Positions 1 through 5,318 of a stretch of DNA of 5,318 bases are shown here, piece by piece. The translations under genes were made by a program, and so were the position numbers. Positions within the stretch are counted from its first letter, which is position 1; each line of letters starts with the position of its first letter. Source of the DNA: Chloroflexota bacterium (lineage in GTDB: Bacteria > Chloroflexota > Limnocylindria > Limnocylindrales > CSP1-4); the NCBI GenBank assembly GCA_003158495.1, contig PMJT01000147.1, positions 8,135 to 13,452 on the forward strand, in the 5' to 3' direction. The notes beneath the pieces are model-generated. The model was not told the origin of the DNA, searched no databases, and was given only the letters and a program-made list of their open reading frames with translations.

Positions 1-81
1 GCGGTTGTCGTCACCGCTACGGACGGCACGAACACAGTCTCGGGCGGCGGCACGATCGTCTGCAGCAAGTGGACGCCGTAG
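1..81 (+). CDS. C-terminal end of an unidentified protein, cut by the window edge
   Basis: Reading from base 1 gives 26 residues and then TAG at 79-81. The tail is rich in Val, Thr and Gly (it begins AVVVTATDG and ends CSKWTP) and looks like beta-strand material, as at the end of an exported or Ig-like domain, but the piece is too short to assign a family. Most codons end in G or C, as in the other genes here. It converges with the PilZ gene, and a hairpin follows 9 bases after its stop. The frame is inferred from codon style and the well-placed stop, so it could be chance. Confidence 0.45.
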   Translation, partial: AVVVTATDGTNTVSGGGTIVCSKWTP

Positions 82-90
82 CCTGTCTGT

Positions 91-109
91 GGCCGGACCG
101 CCTCCGGCC
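91..109. terminator. Perfect hairpin between convergent genes, possible bidirectional terminator
   Basis: Bases 91-97 (GGCCGGA) pair perfectly with 103-109 (TCCGGCC) around a 5-base loop. The hairpin lies just after the plus-strand stop at 81 and touches the last base of the minus-strand PilZ stop codon (109-111), so it could end transcripts from both sides. No run of T follows on either strand, so it is not a classical intrinsic terminator. The role is inferred from its position. Confidence 0.45.
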
Positions 110-1029
110 TATCGCCAGGCCCGGCGGTTCTCCCGGCGCCGCTCCCGACCGTCCCATGTCGACGGGACCGGTTTGTGGCCGGCGCGCCGGGCTCGCTGCA
201 GGGCGAATATGTGCCGGATGATCCGGTCCTGGGCGCCCTCGGATATATGGGTGAACTTGACGGCCACGAGGCAGCGGGGCCGCCGGGGTTTCGAGGCCGG
301 CGGCAGGAGTCGCAGATCTGGCCCCAGGTCCGTCGCGTCCTCGACGCGAACTACTTGAGCCTCGGCCAGGATCGCTCCCTGCCCGACGGCCAGCCTCACT
401 TCGAGTGAGTCGCCAAGCCGGACGGACTCGTCTAGCGAAGACTCCACGAGCAACTGGATCCCGCCGGCGCCGATATTCCGTGTCACGCCCTCGCCCTCGA
501 CGCCAGCGCCACCCGCCTCACTCTGGCTGGTCACCAGGAATTGGACCTGGCATTCGGCGTCCATCCGAAGGTAGGACCGACGCTGGATTACCCGGTAGTC
601 CCTGGGGAATTCGATGGCGAAAAGGCGCGACTCGGCCGCGTTGAGATGGCTGATGAACGACGACTCGGCGACCATCCCGACGCCGTTGCGCGAGAAGGTC
701 AATACGAGCGGGTCGCCGGGACGTAGCTGCTCCAGCTGGGGATCTTTCTTCACGAGGCCGAGCCAGAGGGCGGCGGGCATCAGGTTGACGACGACTGCCC
801 GGAATCGAACCACACTGCCGTCGATTTCCGCTTCGACGAGAGTCTGGTCGTGAACCGATGGCTTCTCGGCTGTCTGAATCATCCCGTCGCGATCGCTTTG
901 CGGGGCTGGCCGGTGTGTGGCTCGAGAGGCAAGACGGGCCCGGCAGTTGGCGCTGCCTGGCGGTCTCCGCCCCTTCACCCGGGAAGTCGGAGCGGCCGGT
1001 AACCGCCTTGAGCGTGACCGAATGGCCAT
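109..1029 (-). CDS. YcgR-like PilZ-domain protein (cyclic di-GMP receptor family)
   Basis: A predicted cytoplasmic protein of 306 residues. After an Arg-rich, probably disordered N-terminus (1-49), residues about 65-145 resemble the YcgR N-terminal (PilZN) domain, with the typical LRPGDPLVLTF stretch. Residues about 149-280 form a PilZ domain. The c-di-GMP-binding RxxxR motif is present (R151-SYL-R155). The second motif, usually [D/N]xSxxG, reads NIGAGG at 185-190, with Gly in place of Ser. The tail ends the domain with a VAVKFTHIS strand and an IIRHIFALQR helix, followed by a basic end. In this family c-di-GMP binding modulates flagellar or pilus motility or other surface functions; no motility gene is nearby to say which. 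The start at 1029 is chosen for its near-perfect Shine-Dalgarno (1036-1043). The ATG at 882 (257 residues, weak ribosome site) fits the domain start better and remains a real alternative. The family call is firm, the start is not. Confidence 0.85.
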   Translation of the reverse strand: MAIRSRSRRLPAAPTSRVKGRRPPGSANCRARLASRATHRPAPQSDRDGMIQTAEKPSVHDQTLVEAEIDGSVVRFRAVVVNLMPAALWLGLVKKDPQLEQLRPGDPLVLTFSRNGVGMVAESSFISHLNAAESRLFAIEFPRDYRVIQRRSYLRMDAECQVQFLVTSQSEAGGAGVEGEGVTRNIGAGGIQLLVESSLDESVRLGDSLEVRLAVGQGAILAEAQVVRVEDATDLGPDLRLLPPASKPRRPRCLVAVKFTHISEGAQDRIIRHIFALQRARRAGHKPVPSTWDGRERRRENRRAWR

Positions 1030-1035
1030 GCCTCA

Positions 1036-1043
1036 TCACCTCC
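1036..1043 (-). promoter_or_regulatory. Strong Shine-Dalgarno for the PilZ gene, next to a leader hairpin
   Basis: The minus strand reads GGAGGTGA here, with 9 bases between GGAGG and the ATG at 1029. Immediately upstream (1044-1065) the leader folds into a short hairpin: GUGGG pairs with UCCAC (one G-U), then a mismatch, then CCG with CGG around GAAU. This site is the main reason to start the protein at 1029 rather than 882. Confidence 0.6.
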
Positions 1044-1353
1044 GTGGAGCCGATTCCGGTCCCACCCGACTACCCACTGGTACCGGTGCGCTCGCGCCTC
1101 GGGTCGCGGGGACAAGAGGCGAGCCAAGGGTGCCTGGACACGCGCTCGGTGGCCTCCCCAGTCGGCTTTCCGGCGCCGCAACTCGAGGTGACTAACGTAC
1201 CGCCGGCTTCGGCCCAGAGGTCAGGTTGTTAGGTACTCAGAAGGGCGGTTTGATGCATGCACCGCAAGGGCATCGGAGGAGTTCGGTGACTCGATGCACC
1301 AGACGGAACCCTCGCAGGTAACGGCCGGATCCCCCGGTTCCCGGGCCCAACGG

Positions 1354-1359
1354 AAGGAG
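1354..1359 (+). promoter_or_regulatory. Shine-Dalgarno AAGGAG of the TasA-like short frame
   Basis: AAGGAG ends 5 bases before the ATG at 1365, which is good spacing. It supports translation of a short protein from that ATG, and it is the main argument against treating the fragment as dead sequence only. Confidence 0.5.
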
Positions 1360-1364
1360 CGGTT

Positions 1365-1550
1365 ATGGAGTGGTTCGTCGGCGACCCGACCCAGGGCGCT
1401 CAGACCAGCGACCGCGTCCTTGCCGGCGGTGGCGCCGAAACGCACCGATTCCAAGTCACGCTCCAGCTCAGCACGCCCAATACGTACCAGGGCGCGACCA
1501 CTAACATAGCGTTCGCGTTCAACGCCGAACAGACGGCGAACAACCCTTGA
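1365..1550 (+). CDS. TasA/CalY (camelysin)-type C-terminal fragment, short protein or gene remnant
   Basis: These 61 residues match the last part of TasA/CalY-type secreted proteins: a DRVLAGGGAETHRFQVTL strand, then YQGATT, then FAFNAEQTANNP at the very end. That NxxQG...F.F.AEQT ending is the family's most recognisable block. Full members are about 180-260 residues, start with a SipW-type signal peptide, and form extracellular fibres or proteases. Here no signal peptide or N-terminal domain exists: the frame is closed by TGA at 1287-1289 and nothing TasA-like appears upstream in other frames. The adjacent downstream SipW-type peptidase is the usual partner and supports the family call. It could be a truncated relic, a misassembled gene, or a genuinely short protein, since AAGGAG precedes the ATG. 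The resemblance is clear; whether it functions is unknown. Confidence 0.5.
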   Translation: MEWFVGDPTQGAQTSDRVLAGGGAETHRFQVTLQLSTPNTYQGATTNIAFAFNAEQTANNP

Positions 1551-1566
1551 CTCCGGCTGCACCGAC

Positions 1567-1600
1567 CTCGGCTCGGCCCGTGGGCGCGGGCCGAGCCGAG
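1567..1600 (+). terminator. Perfect 14-bp stem-loop between the TasA-like fragment and the signal peptidase
   Basis: Bases 1567-1580 (CTCGGCTCGGCCCG) are exactly complementary to 1587-1600, with a 6-base loop (1581-1586). It sits 16 bases after the fragment's stop and 36 bases before the peptidase start. No T-run follows, so it may act as a partial terminator or as a 3'-end stabiliser that gives the upstream secreted-protein message higher abundance than the peptidase message. The structure is seen directly; the role is inferred. Confidence 0.6.
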
Positions 1601-1636
1601 AGTCCGGCTTCCAGATACCAGCGCAGTGAGGACCCC

Positions 1637-2224
1637 ATGAAGACGGCGATGCGATGGTTCCGCAGGCTGCTCGACCTGGCTCTCGTCCTCCTCGTCGTAG
1701 CAGTGCTGGGACTCGTGCTGGCAGTCAACCTTGGCCCGAGGCTCGGACACGACTTCGTCGTTATTCGAGGCGGCTCAATGGAGCCCGCCATCCACCTCGG
1801 CGCTGTGACCGAGGTTTCCCAGGTTCAGCCTGCCGACCTTCGTCCAGGCGACATCGTCACACTGAAAGAGGCGGACGGTGTCGTCGTCTCCCATCGGATC
1901 ACTCGCGTCTTGCAGCAGCCGAACGGCACCTTCATCGAGACCAAGGGCGACGCCAACAGTGCCGTCGATCCGGTCCTGACGCCGGTCTCGGACGTCACCG
2001 GCCGGGTCGACTTTTCGGTCCCGGTCCTGGGCTACCTGGTCTACCTGCTCACCCTCCCGATTGGGGTGCTTTCGGTCCTCGGGCTCGCACTCACGCTGCT
2101 CTTCGCAATCTGGCTGCTCGAAGACTTCGAGCAGGACGAGGAGGAGCGCGAGGAGCAGGTCGCTTACGAGAGCGAGCTCGCCAGGGTCCTCGACGCCCGC
2201 CAGAACCGTGACACGACGGGTTAG
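1637..2224 (+). CDS. sipW: Signal peptidase I, SipW/Sec11 (ER/archaeal) type
   Basis: A membrane serine protease of 195 residues that cuts signal peptides from exported proteins on the outer face of the membrane. Residues 11-31 form an N-terminal membrane anchor. Box B follows with the catalytic Ser in GGSMEP (Ser47). The general base position reads SHRITRV (His86), so this is the Ser-His type found in SipW, archaea and the eukaryotic Sec11, not the Ser-Lys LepB type. The conserved GDANSAVD block lies at 104-111. A second hydrophobic stretch (about 128-161) is followed by a very acidic, charged tail (162-195). The start at 1637 is preferred: GAGGA precedes it at 1628-1632 and the anchor begins at once; the upstream in-frame extension to 1547 crosses the strong hairpin and looks non-coding. 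In Bacillus, SipW processes TasA, and the TasA-like fragment just upstream fits that pairing. Confidence 0.93.
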   Translation: MKTAMRWFRRLLDLALVLLVVAVLGLVLAVNLGPRLGHDFVVIRGGSMEPAIHLGAVTEVSQVQPADLRPGDIVTLKEADGVVVSHRITRVLQQPNGTFIETKGDANSAVDPVLTPVSDVTGRVDFSVPVLGYLVYLLTLPIGVLSVLGLALTLLFAIWLLEDFEQDEEEREEQVAYESELARVLDARQNRDTTG

Positions 2225-2371
2225 TCATGCAGCGGTCGGAGGCGTCCAAGTAGAGGCGGGCTCGCTTCCTGTGGTCCTACGATCTACCCTTCGGAGAGAT
2301 CCGCATCGCTCCGGAGCATTCGGCGCGATGACGCATTCCATCCCGCGCAGCGGGCCACAAGCGAGGTGGGG

Positions 2372-4012
2372 GTGAGCAGTACTCTCTCGACACAGGCGGA
2401 GGAAGTCCGGCTACTAGCCGCCGACCTGGCCGCGGGGCTCTCCCGGACCGCGAGTCGCTCGGCGACGATCGCACAGGAACGAGCGATCCTGCGGATGCTC
2501 GGAGTCGACGGACTCGACCGTGCCGGCCGCCCGCTCGCGGCATCGCTTGCCGAGCGCTACTGCGGTTCGAACGCCGGTCGACTCGCCCGAGGCATGGTTC
2601 TCCCGTTCGTCGTGGCGATGATCGAGTACGACCTGCCCGCCCAGGATCTCGCGCTGGACGGGGCTTCCGGGGCGATCGACCTGGCGCTCGAAGCCGAGTT
2701 GCTCGCACGACCCGACAGGCTGGCGGGAGCGGAGGCGCGGGCCCGGATTCTGCTGGGAGCCGCCATCGACCGGTTCGACGCGAACAGGACGGCGACCCGC
2801 GAGATGCGCGACGTCCTCGGCCTGCCCAGCGAGCCGTGGCTTGGGGTCTCCCTGCAGGCAACGGAAGTTGTGCCGGCCATGGCCGAGACCCGGAAACTGA
2901 TCGGCGACGGGGCCGACGTAGTCCAGGTTCGGGTCCCGGCAAGTTGGGAGTTCGCCCAGGCGCGCCGCCAGGCGGGCCTGGATACTCCGGGGTTGTTCGT
3001 GACCGAGGAACCCAAGCGCGGCCGGCAGGCTCGACGGCCCGGTCGGCGCACCAGGCTCGACCGCCAGCATCCGGCGCCGCCGCGTCCCGCGCCTGATCCG
3101 ATACCGGCCGGCAGCCAGCGAGGCCTCGCTTCACTGCGAAAGGCCGCCGACGATGCAGCCGCGCGGCGCGGCCGCTACGCGAGCCTCATGACCGTTACTT
3201 CGGCCTTTGCCGCGCCGGAGCAGGCGGTTGTGGCGGCATTCGAGCGGATCGACTACGTCGCCGCGGACCCGATCCGCGAGATCGTCGAGGACAACGTCGA
3301 TCCCGACCGCGCCCTGGCCGACCACTCCTTCGCCCACCGGCTGCAGGCCAGGGCCGGCTCTTGGGTCGTGGTCGGCCCCGGGCCGCTCGCACTCGGCGCG
3401 GACCTGGCCAGCGGCATGCCTTCGGACGCCGCCACTCGCGCCGGCCGAGCCATCGCCCTCCAGGCCCTCGGCGTTGAACTTGCCTTTGCCGACGGGCTGC
3501 CGGCCGACCGGCTGTTGCTCGGGGCAATACCAGATTGGTCGCTCGGCGATGGTAACGCTGCTTCGATCCTGCTCCAGGCGTGGCTGCGGCGTGCCCTGTT
3601 CCCGGGCTGCCGGCTGGTCGTGGATGGGCCGACGAGCTGGCTTGCATCTGCCGGCGGTGCGGTGGCCCTGGTTTCTGCAATGACCGGCGGCGCGGCCTCG
3701 ATCGTACTCGAGCCTTCGGCGCCAGCCAGCGTATCCGCCGCGGCAGCGGACCTGGCCTCGGCCGGCCGGACGGCAAAAGCGCTTCGGGCTTCGATCGGTG
3801 ACGACCAGCTACACGGCGACGCCGCGGCATTGGGCGAGGCGACCTTGCGAGAAGCAGCAGCGGTCCTGCAACGGCTTTCGGCGGAGGGATGGGGGAGTCT
3901 CCTCGGACCGGCGGGCCGGAATGCCGATGCCGAAAGGCTGGGCGGCTCCGCCCTGGTGGAGCGCGACTTCGGCCCGATGTCCGGCGCGAGGTTGTTCCAG
4001 GGCCTCCTGTAG
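2372..4012 (+). CDS. KamD-like protein (D-lysine 5,6-aminomutase alpha-subunit family), divergent
   Basis: A predicted cytoplasmic protein of 546 residues. True KamD, with KamE, uses adenosylcobalamin and pyridoxal phosphate to move the terminal amino group of lysine. Family signs in order: TIAQERAILRMLGVDGLD (32-49), GADVVQVR (180-187) on a barrel strand, GRYASLMTVTSAFAAPE (267-283), AAFERIDYV (288-296), and LFPGCRLVVDGPTSWL (409-424). The length is close to KamD (about 515). Between residues 211 and 250 the glycine-rich KamD loop is replaced by an Arg/Pro-rich linker. By alignment from memory, Tyr263, Arg268 and Asp298 of the Clostridium sticklandii enzyme become Arg302, Asp307 and Gly337, while Ser238 is kept as Ser277. 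No kamE or lysine-fermentation gene is adjacent. The GTG at 2372 follows GAGG (2363-2366) by 5 bases and is preferred over the in-frame GTG at 2366. The fold family is well supported; aminomutase activity is doubtful. Confidence 0.8.
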   Translation: MSSTLSTQAEEVRLLAADLAAGLSRTASRSATIAQERAILRMLGVDGLDRAGRPLAASLAERYCGSNAGRLARGMVLPFVVAMIEYDLPAQDLALDGASGAIDLALEAELLARPDRLAGAEARARILLGAAIDRFDANRTATREMRDVLGLPSEPWLGVSLQATEVVPAMAETRKLIGDGADVVQVRVPASWEFAQARRQAGLDTPGLFVTEEPKRGRQARRPGRRTRLDRQHPAPPRPAPDPIPAGSQRGLASLRKAADDAAARRGRYASLMTVTSAFAAPEQAVVAAFERIDYVAADPIREIVEDNVDPDRALADHSFAHRLQARAGSWVVVGPGPLALGADLASGMPSDAATRAGRAIALQALGVELAFADGLPADRLLLGAIPDWSLGDGNAASILLQAWLRRALFPGCRLVVDGPTSWLASAGGAVALVSAMTGGAASIVLEPSAPASVSAAAADLASAGRTAKALRASIGDDQLHGDAAALGEATLREAAAVLQRLSAEGWGSLLGPAGRNADAERLGGSALVERDFGPMSGARLFQGLL

Positions 4013-4014
4013 AG

Positions 4015-4029
4015 GCGCCGTCGGGGCGC
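4015..4029 (+). terminator. Short hairpin after the KamD-like gene, weak terminator candidate
   Basis: GCGCC (4015-4019) pairs with GGCGC (4025-4029) around a 5-base loop, 2 bases after the TAG stop. The stem has only five pairs and no T-run follows. It is listed because of its position right behind the gene and because a promoter-like motif follows. Confidence 0.25.
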
Positions 4030-4060
4030 GCTCGTCGGTGGCCTCGATGATCCGGCCCGG

Positions 4061-4069
4061 TGCTAGCAT
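4061..4069 (+). promoter_or_regulatory. Extended -10 promoter candidate for the glycosyltransferase gene
   Basis: TGCTAGCAT matches the extended -10 pattern TGnTAnnnT. I see no clear -35 about 17 bases upstream, which extended -10 promoters tolerate. Transcription would start near 4076, giving a leader of about 26 bases that includes the GAGGAG ribosome site. If correct, it rules out the in-frame GTG at 4060 as the start codon. Confidence 0.35.
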
Positions 4070-4090
4070 GCCGGGACCGGGGGCGGGAAC

Positions 4091-4096
4091 GAGGAG
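4091..4096 (+). promoter_or_regulatory. Shine-Dalgarno GAGGAG that decides the glycosyltransferase start
   Basis: GAGGAG lies 5 bases before an in-frame CTG (4102) and 32 bases before the nearest downstream in-frame GTG (4129). No ATG, GTG or TTG in the right frame sits at normal spacing, which points to a rare CTG start. Confidence 0.45.
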
Positions 4097-4101
4097 AGAA
4101 G

Positions 4102-5058
4102 CTGACCAGCTCGAATGAGCGAGCGATAGTGCTCGCGGGCCGGCCCGTGCCGGTCATCGCGATTGCCGGCCTCGTGGCCCTCGTGGCCGCCTGGGTTGGC
4201 ATCGTCTATTTCGCCGAGCCGTGGGGAGCCACTCTCGCGCCGTCCGGAATGGACGCGCGCTGTTACTGGGTGCCCACCCTGGCCGACCCGTACCTCCATT
4301 CGAACTGGCTCGACCAGATCGCGTACCCATATTCGCCGGCGTTTCTCCAGGTTTTGCAACCTATCCGGATTCTGCCGTGGCAGATCTTCATGGCCATCTG
4401 GGCTGCAATCCTCATGGCCGCGCTGGTATACATGACCGGCCCGCGCCTGATCCTGCTCGGCCTCGCTTTCTTCGGCCTGATGGAGATCTGGGGCGGCAAC
4501 ATAGAAGTGCTGGTGGCGCTGGCCGTGGTGCTTGGTTTCCGCTGGCCCGCCGCCTGGTCGTTCATCCTCCTCACCAAGATCACGCCCGGCGTCGGGCTGC
4601 TCTGGTTCGCTGTCAGGCGCGAGTGGCGATCCCTGGCGATCGTGGCAGTCGCCACGGCGGCGATCGCCGCGGTTTCGTTCGTCCTGATGCCGGACGCGTG
4701 GCATGCCTGGGTCCAGGTCTTGCGCAACAACGCCGGCAAGGGCGGGTCCGGGACCTGGGCCGCCGTCCCGATCCCGTTCTTCGCAAGGCTGCCGTTCGCG
4801 GTTGCCCTTGTCATCTGGGGCGCCCGGACGAACCGGCGCTGGACGGTTCCCGTCTCGGCGATGCTGGCTCTGCCGGCGCTCTGGTACGGCGGCCTCAGCA
4901 TCATGGTCGCAACGCTGCCACTGCTCGGGGCCAGGTCCTGGAGCGACGTTCTCCGAGTCGCAGCCCAGGGCCGTGCGGAACTCGCTGCCGAGGTCGGGAG
5001 TGCCCGCCGGTTGTTCGGCCGCCGCCCCGAAGGAGGTTCGATCCCGGGGGCTCGCTAG
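4102..5058 (+). CDS. GT87/DUF2029-type membrane glycosyltransferase
   Basis: A polytopic membrane protein of 318 residues from the CTG at 4102. GT87 enzymes, such as mycobacterial PimE, use polyprenyl-phosphate-linked sugars on the outer face of the membrane to extend glycolipids or glycans. Seen here: a first membrane segment (about 16-37); an external loop with GMDARCYW, whose Asp51 sits where the family's catalytic Asp lies; the YPYSPAF motif (75-81) leading into the next helix; helices at about 93-111 and 114-130; GGNIE (131-135); LLTKITPG (156-163), the typical family block; and further helices to about residue 285. The tail is charged. It is shorter than the 400 or so residues common in the family. 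Start choices are CTG 4102 (best ribosome site), GTG 4129 and GTG 4060. Donor and acceptor sugars cannot be told, and no glycan gene is adjacent. The family call is good, the start uncertain. Confidence 0.8.
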   Translation: MTSSNERAIVLAGRPVPVIAIAGLVALVAAWVGIVYFAEPWGATLAPSGMDARCYWVPTLADPYLHSNWLDQIAYPYSPAFLQVLQPIRILPWQIFMAIWAAILMAALVYMTGPRLILLGLAFFGLMEIWGGNIEVLVALAVVLGFRWPAAWSFILLTKITPGVGLLWFAVRREWRSLAIVAVATAAIAAVSFVLMPDAWHAWVQVLRNNAGKGGSGTWAAVPIPFFARLPFAVALVIWGARTNRRWTVPVSAMLALPALWYGGLSIMVATLPLLGARSWSDVLRVAAQGRAELAAEVGSARRLFGRRPEGGSIPGAR

Positions 5059-5157
5059 CAGATCGAACGCGTTTTCGGCGCCCACGCCCGGCGGTCGCCG
5101 CCCGCTCAACGTACGATTGCATCCACAGCCAACGACCCGCATTAGGGAGGAGAAACG

Positions 5158-5318
5158 GTGCCAGAAAGCTCTGCATTGCCGGTTCGAGATGCCGCCTGGC
5201 CCACTCTTCATGTGTCGCGGCACCCGGCCATCCTCCACAAGCTGCGCATCCTGCGCGACGAGAGGACCGAGCCCAAGAAGTTCCGGGAAGTCGTGCGCGA
5301 GCTGTCGTGGCTGCTCGG
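5158..5318 (+). CDS. upp: Uracil phosphoribosyltransferase, N-terminal part (cut by window edge)
   Basis: Salvage enzyme that joins uracil and PRPP to make UMP and pyrophosphate in the cytoplasm. The 53 visible residues contain the family's N-terminal block: HVSRHPAILHKLRILRD, then TEPKKFREVVRELSWLL, which lines up with the HPL..HKL..LR...T....FR........L pattern of bacterial Upp. The PRPP-binding site lies beyond the window edge. The GTG start at 5158 is fixed by a strong AGGGAGGAG (5144-5152) with a 5-base spacer. The 99-base gap after the glycosyltransferase and a TACGAT hexamer at 5112-5117 are compatible with its own promoter, though no -35 is evident. Confidence 0.88.
   Translation, partial: MPESSALPVRDAAWPTLHVSRHPAILHKLRILRDERTEPKKFREVVRELSWLL

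Larger units (their letters stand above)
1030..1364. other. Gene-free region between divergent genes (PilZ leader and upstream region of the TasA-like fragment)
   Basis: I find no convincing coding frame, tRNA or known riboswitch in these 335 bases. On the minus strand the leader of the PilZ gene can fold: CGCCUC pairs with GAGGCG inside about 1095-1121, and a hairpin abuts the ribosome site at 1044-1065. Upstream of that, a minus-strand TACGTT near 1194-1199 could be a -10 box, but it lacks a good -35. On the plus strand an 8-base palindrome TGCATGCA lies at 1254-1261. The frame of the TasA-like fragment is open back to a TGA at 1287-1289, so bases 1290-1364 may be decayed coding sequence. 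Confidence 0.5.

Noticed and set aside
5..358. Plus-strand open frame opposite the end of the PilZ gene
   Set aside because: Arg/Ser-rich translation without family features, antisense to a recognisable PilZ domain.
883..1240. Possible c-di-GMP, cobalamin or other known riboswitch in the PilZ leader
   Set aside because: The leader folds into hairpins, but I could not match the conserved core of the GEMM, cobalamin, ydaO or FMN classes by eye.
1254..1261. Palindrome TGCATGCA upstream of the TasA-like fragment as an operator
   Set aside because: A single 8-base palindrome with no second copy; chance cannot be excluded.
2278..2283. TACGAT hexamer upstream of the KamD-like gene, also at 5112-5117 before upp, as a shared promoter motif
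   Set aside because: Neither copy has a recognisable -35 at normal spacing, and two six-base matches are weak evidence.
3195..4202. Long minus-strand open frame opposite the KamD-like gene
   Set aside because: Composition is almost entirely Arg, Pro, Gly, Ser and Ala; the plus strand carries clear family similarity.
4063..5238. Long open frame on the minus strand (391 residues) opposite the glycosyltransferase
   Set aside because: It is Arg-, Gly- and Asp-rich with no recognisable domain and mirrors the plus-strand gene; a typical GC-rich shadow frame.
1..5318. CRISPR array, insertion sequence, tRNA or rRNA genes
   Set aside because: No regularly spaced repeats, transposase-like frame, terminal inverted repeats, or tRNA/rRNA signatures were seen on either strand.

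Overview
The window is GC-rich bacterial DNA with Shine-Dalgarno-led genes, some GTG starts and a strong preference for G or C at codon third positions. The gene types (a SipW/Sec11-type signal peptidase next to a TasA-like remnant, a PilZ protein, a lysine 5,6-aminomutase alpha-like protein, a GT87 membrane glycosyltransferase and upp) would fit a high-GC Chloroflexota (Limnocylindria-like) or Actinomycetota genome. That placement is an inference from gene style and cannot be settled here.

Layout: positions 1-81 hold the last codons of a plus-strand gene cut by the window edge. It converges on a minus-strand gene for a YcgR-like PilZ protein (109-1029), with a perfect 7-bp hairpin between them. 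A gene-free stretch (1030-1364) carries the PilZ leader and probably the control regions of the divergent genes. On the plus strand follow a 61-residue fragment matching the C-terminal end of TasA/CalY-type secreted proteins (1365-1550), a perfect 14-bp stem-loop (1567-1600), and a SipW-type signal peptidase I (1637-2224). These three look like a reduced version of the usual substrate-plus-peptidase module.

Downstream are a 546-residue KamD-like protein (2372-4012), a GT87/DUF2029-type polyprenyl-phosphate-sugar-dependent glycosyltransferase (about 4102-5058), and the start of uracil phosphoribosyltransferase (from 5158, cut by the edge). All run in one direction, but the gaps between them (147, 89 and 99 bases) suggest separate or loosely linked transcription units.

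The most interesting element is the KamD-like protein. It keeps the overall fold signature of the alpha subunit of D-lysine 5,6-aminomutase. By alignment from memory, however, it has lost the glycine-rich loop and several of the residues that hold pyridoxal phosphate and substrate, and no beta subunit (KamE) gene is next to it. It may be a repurposed or non-catalytic member of the family.
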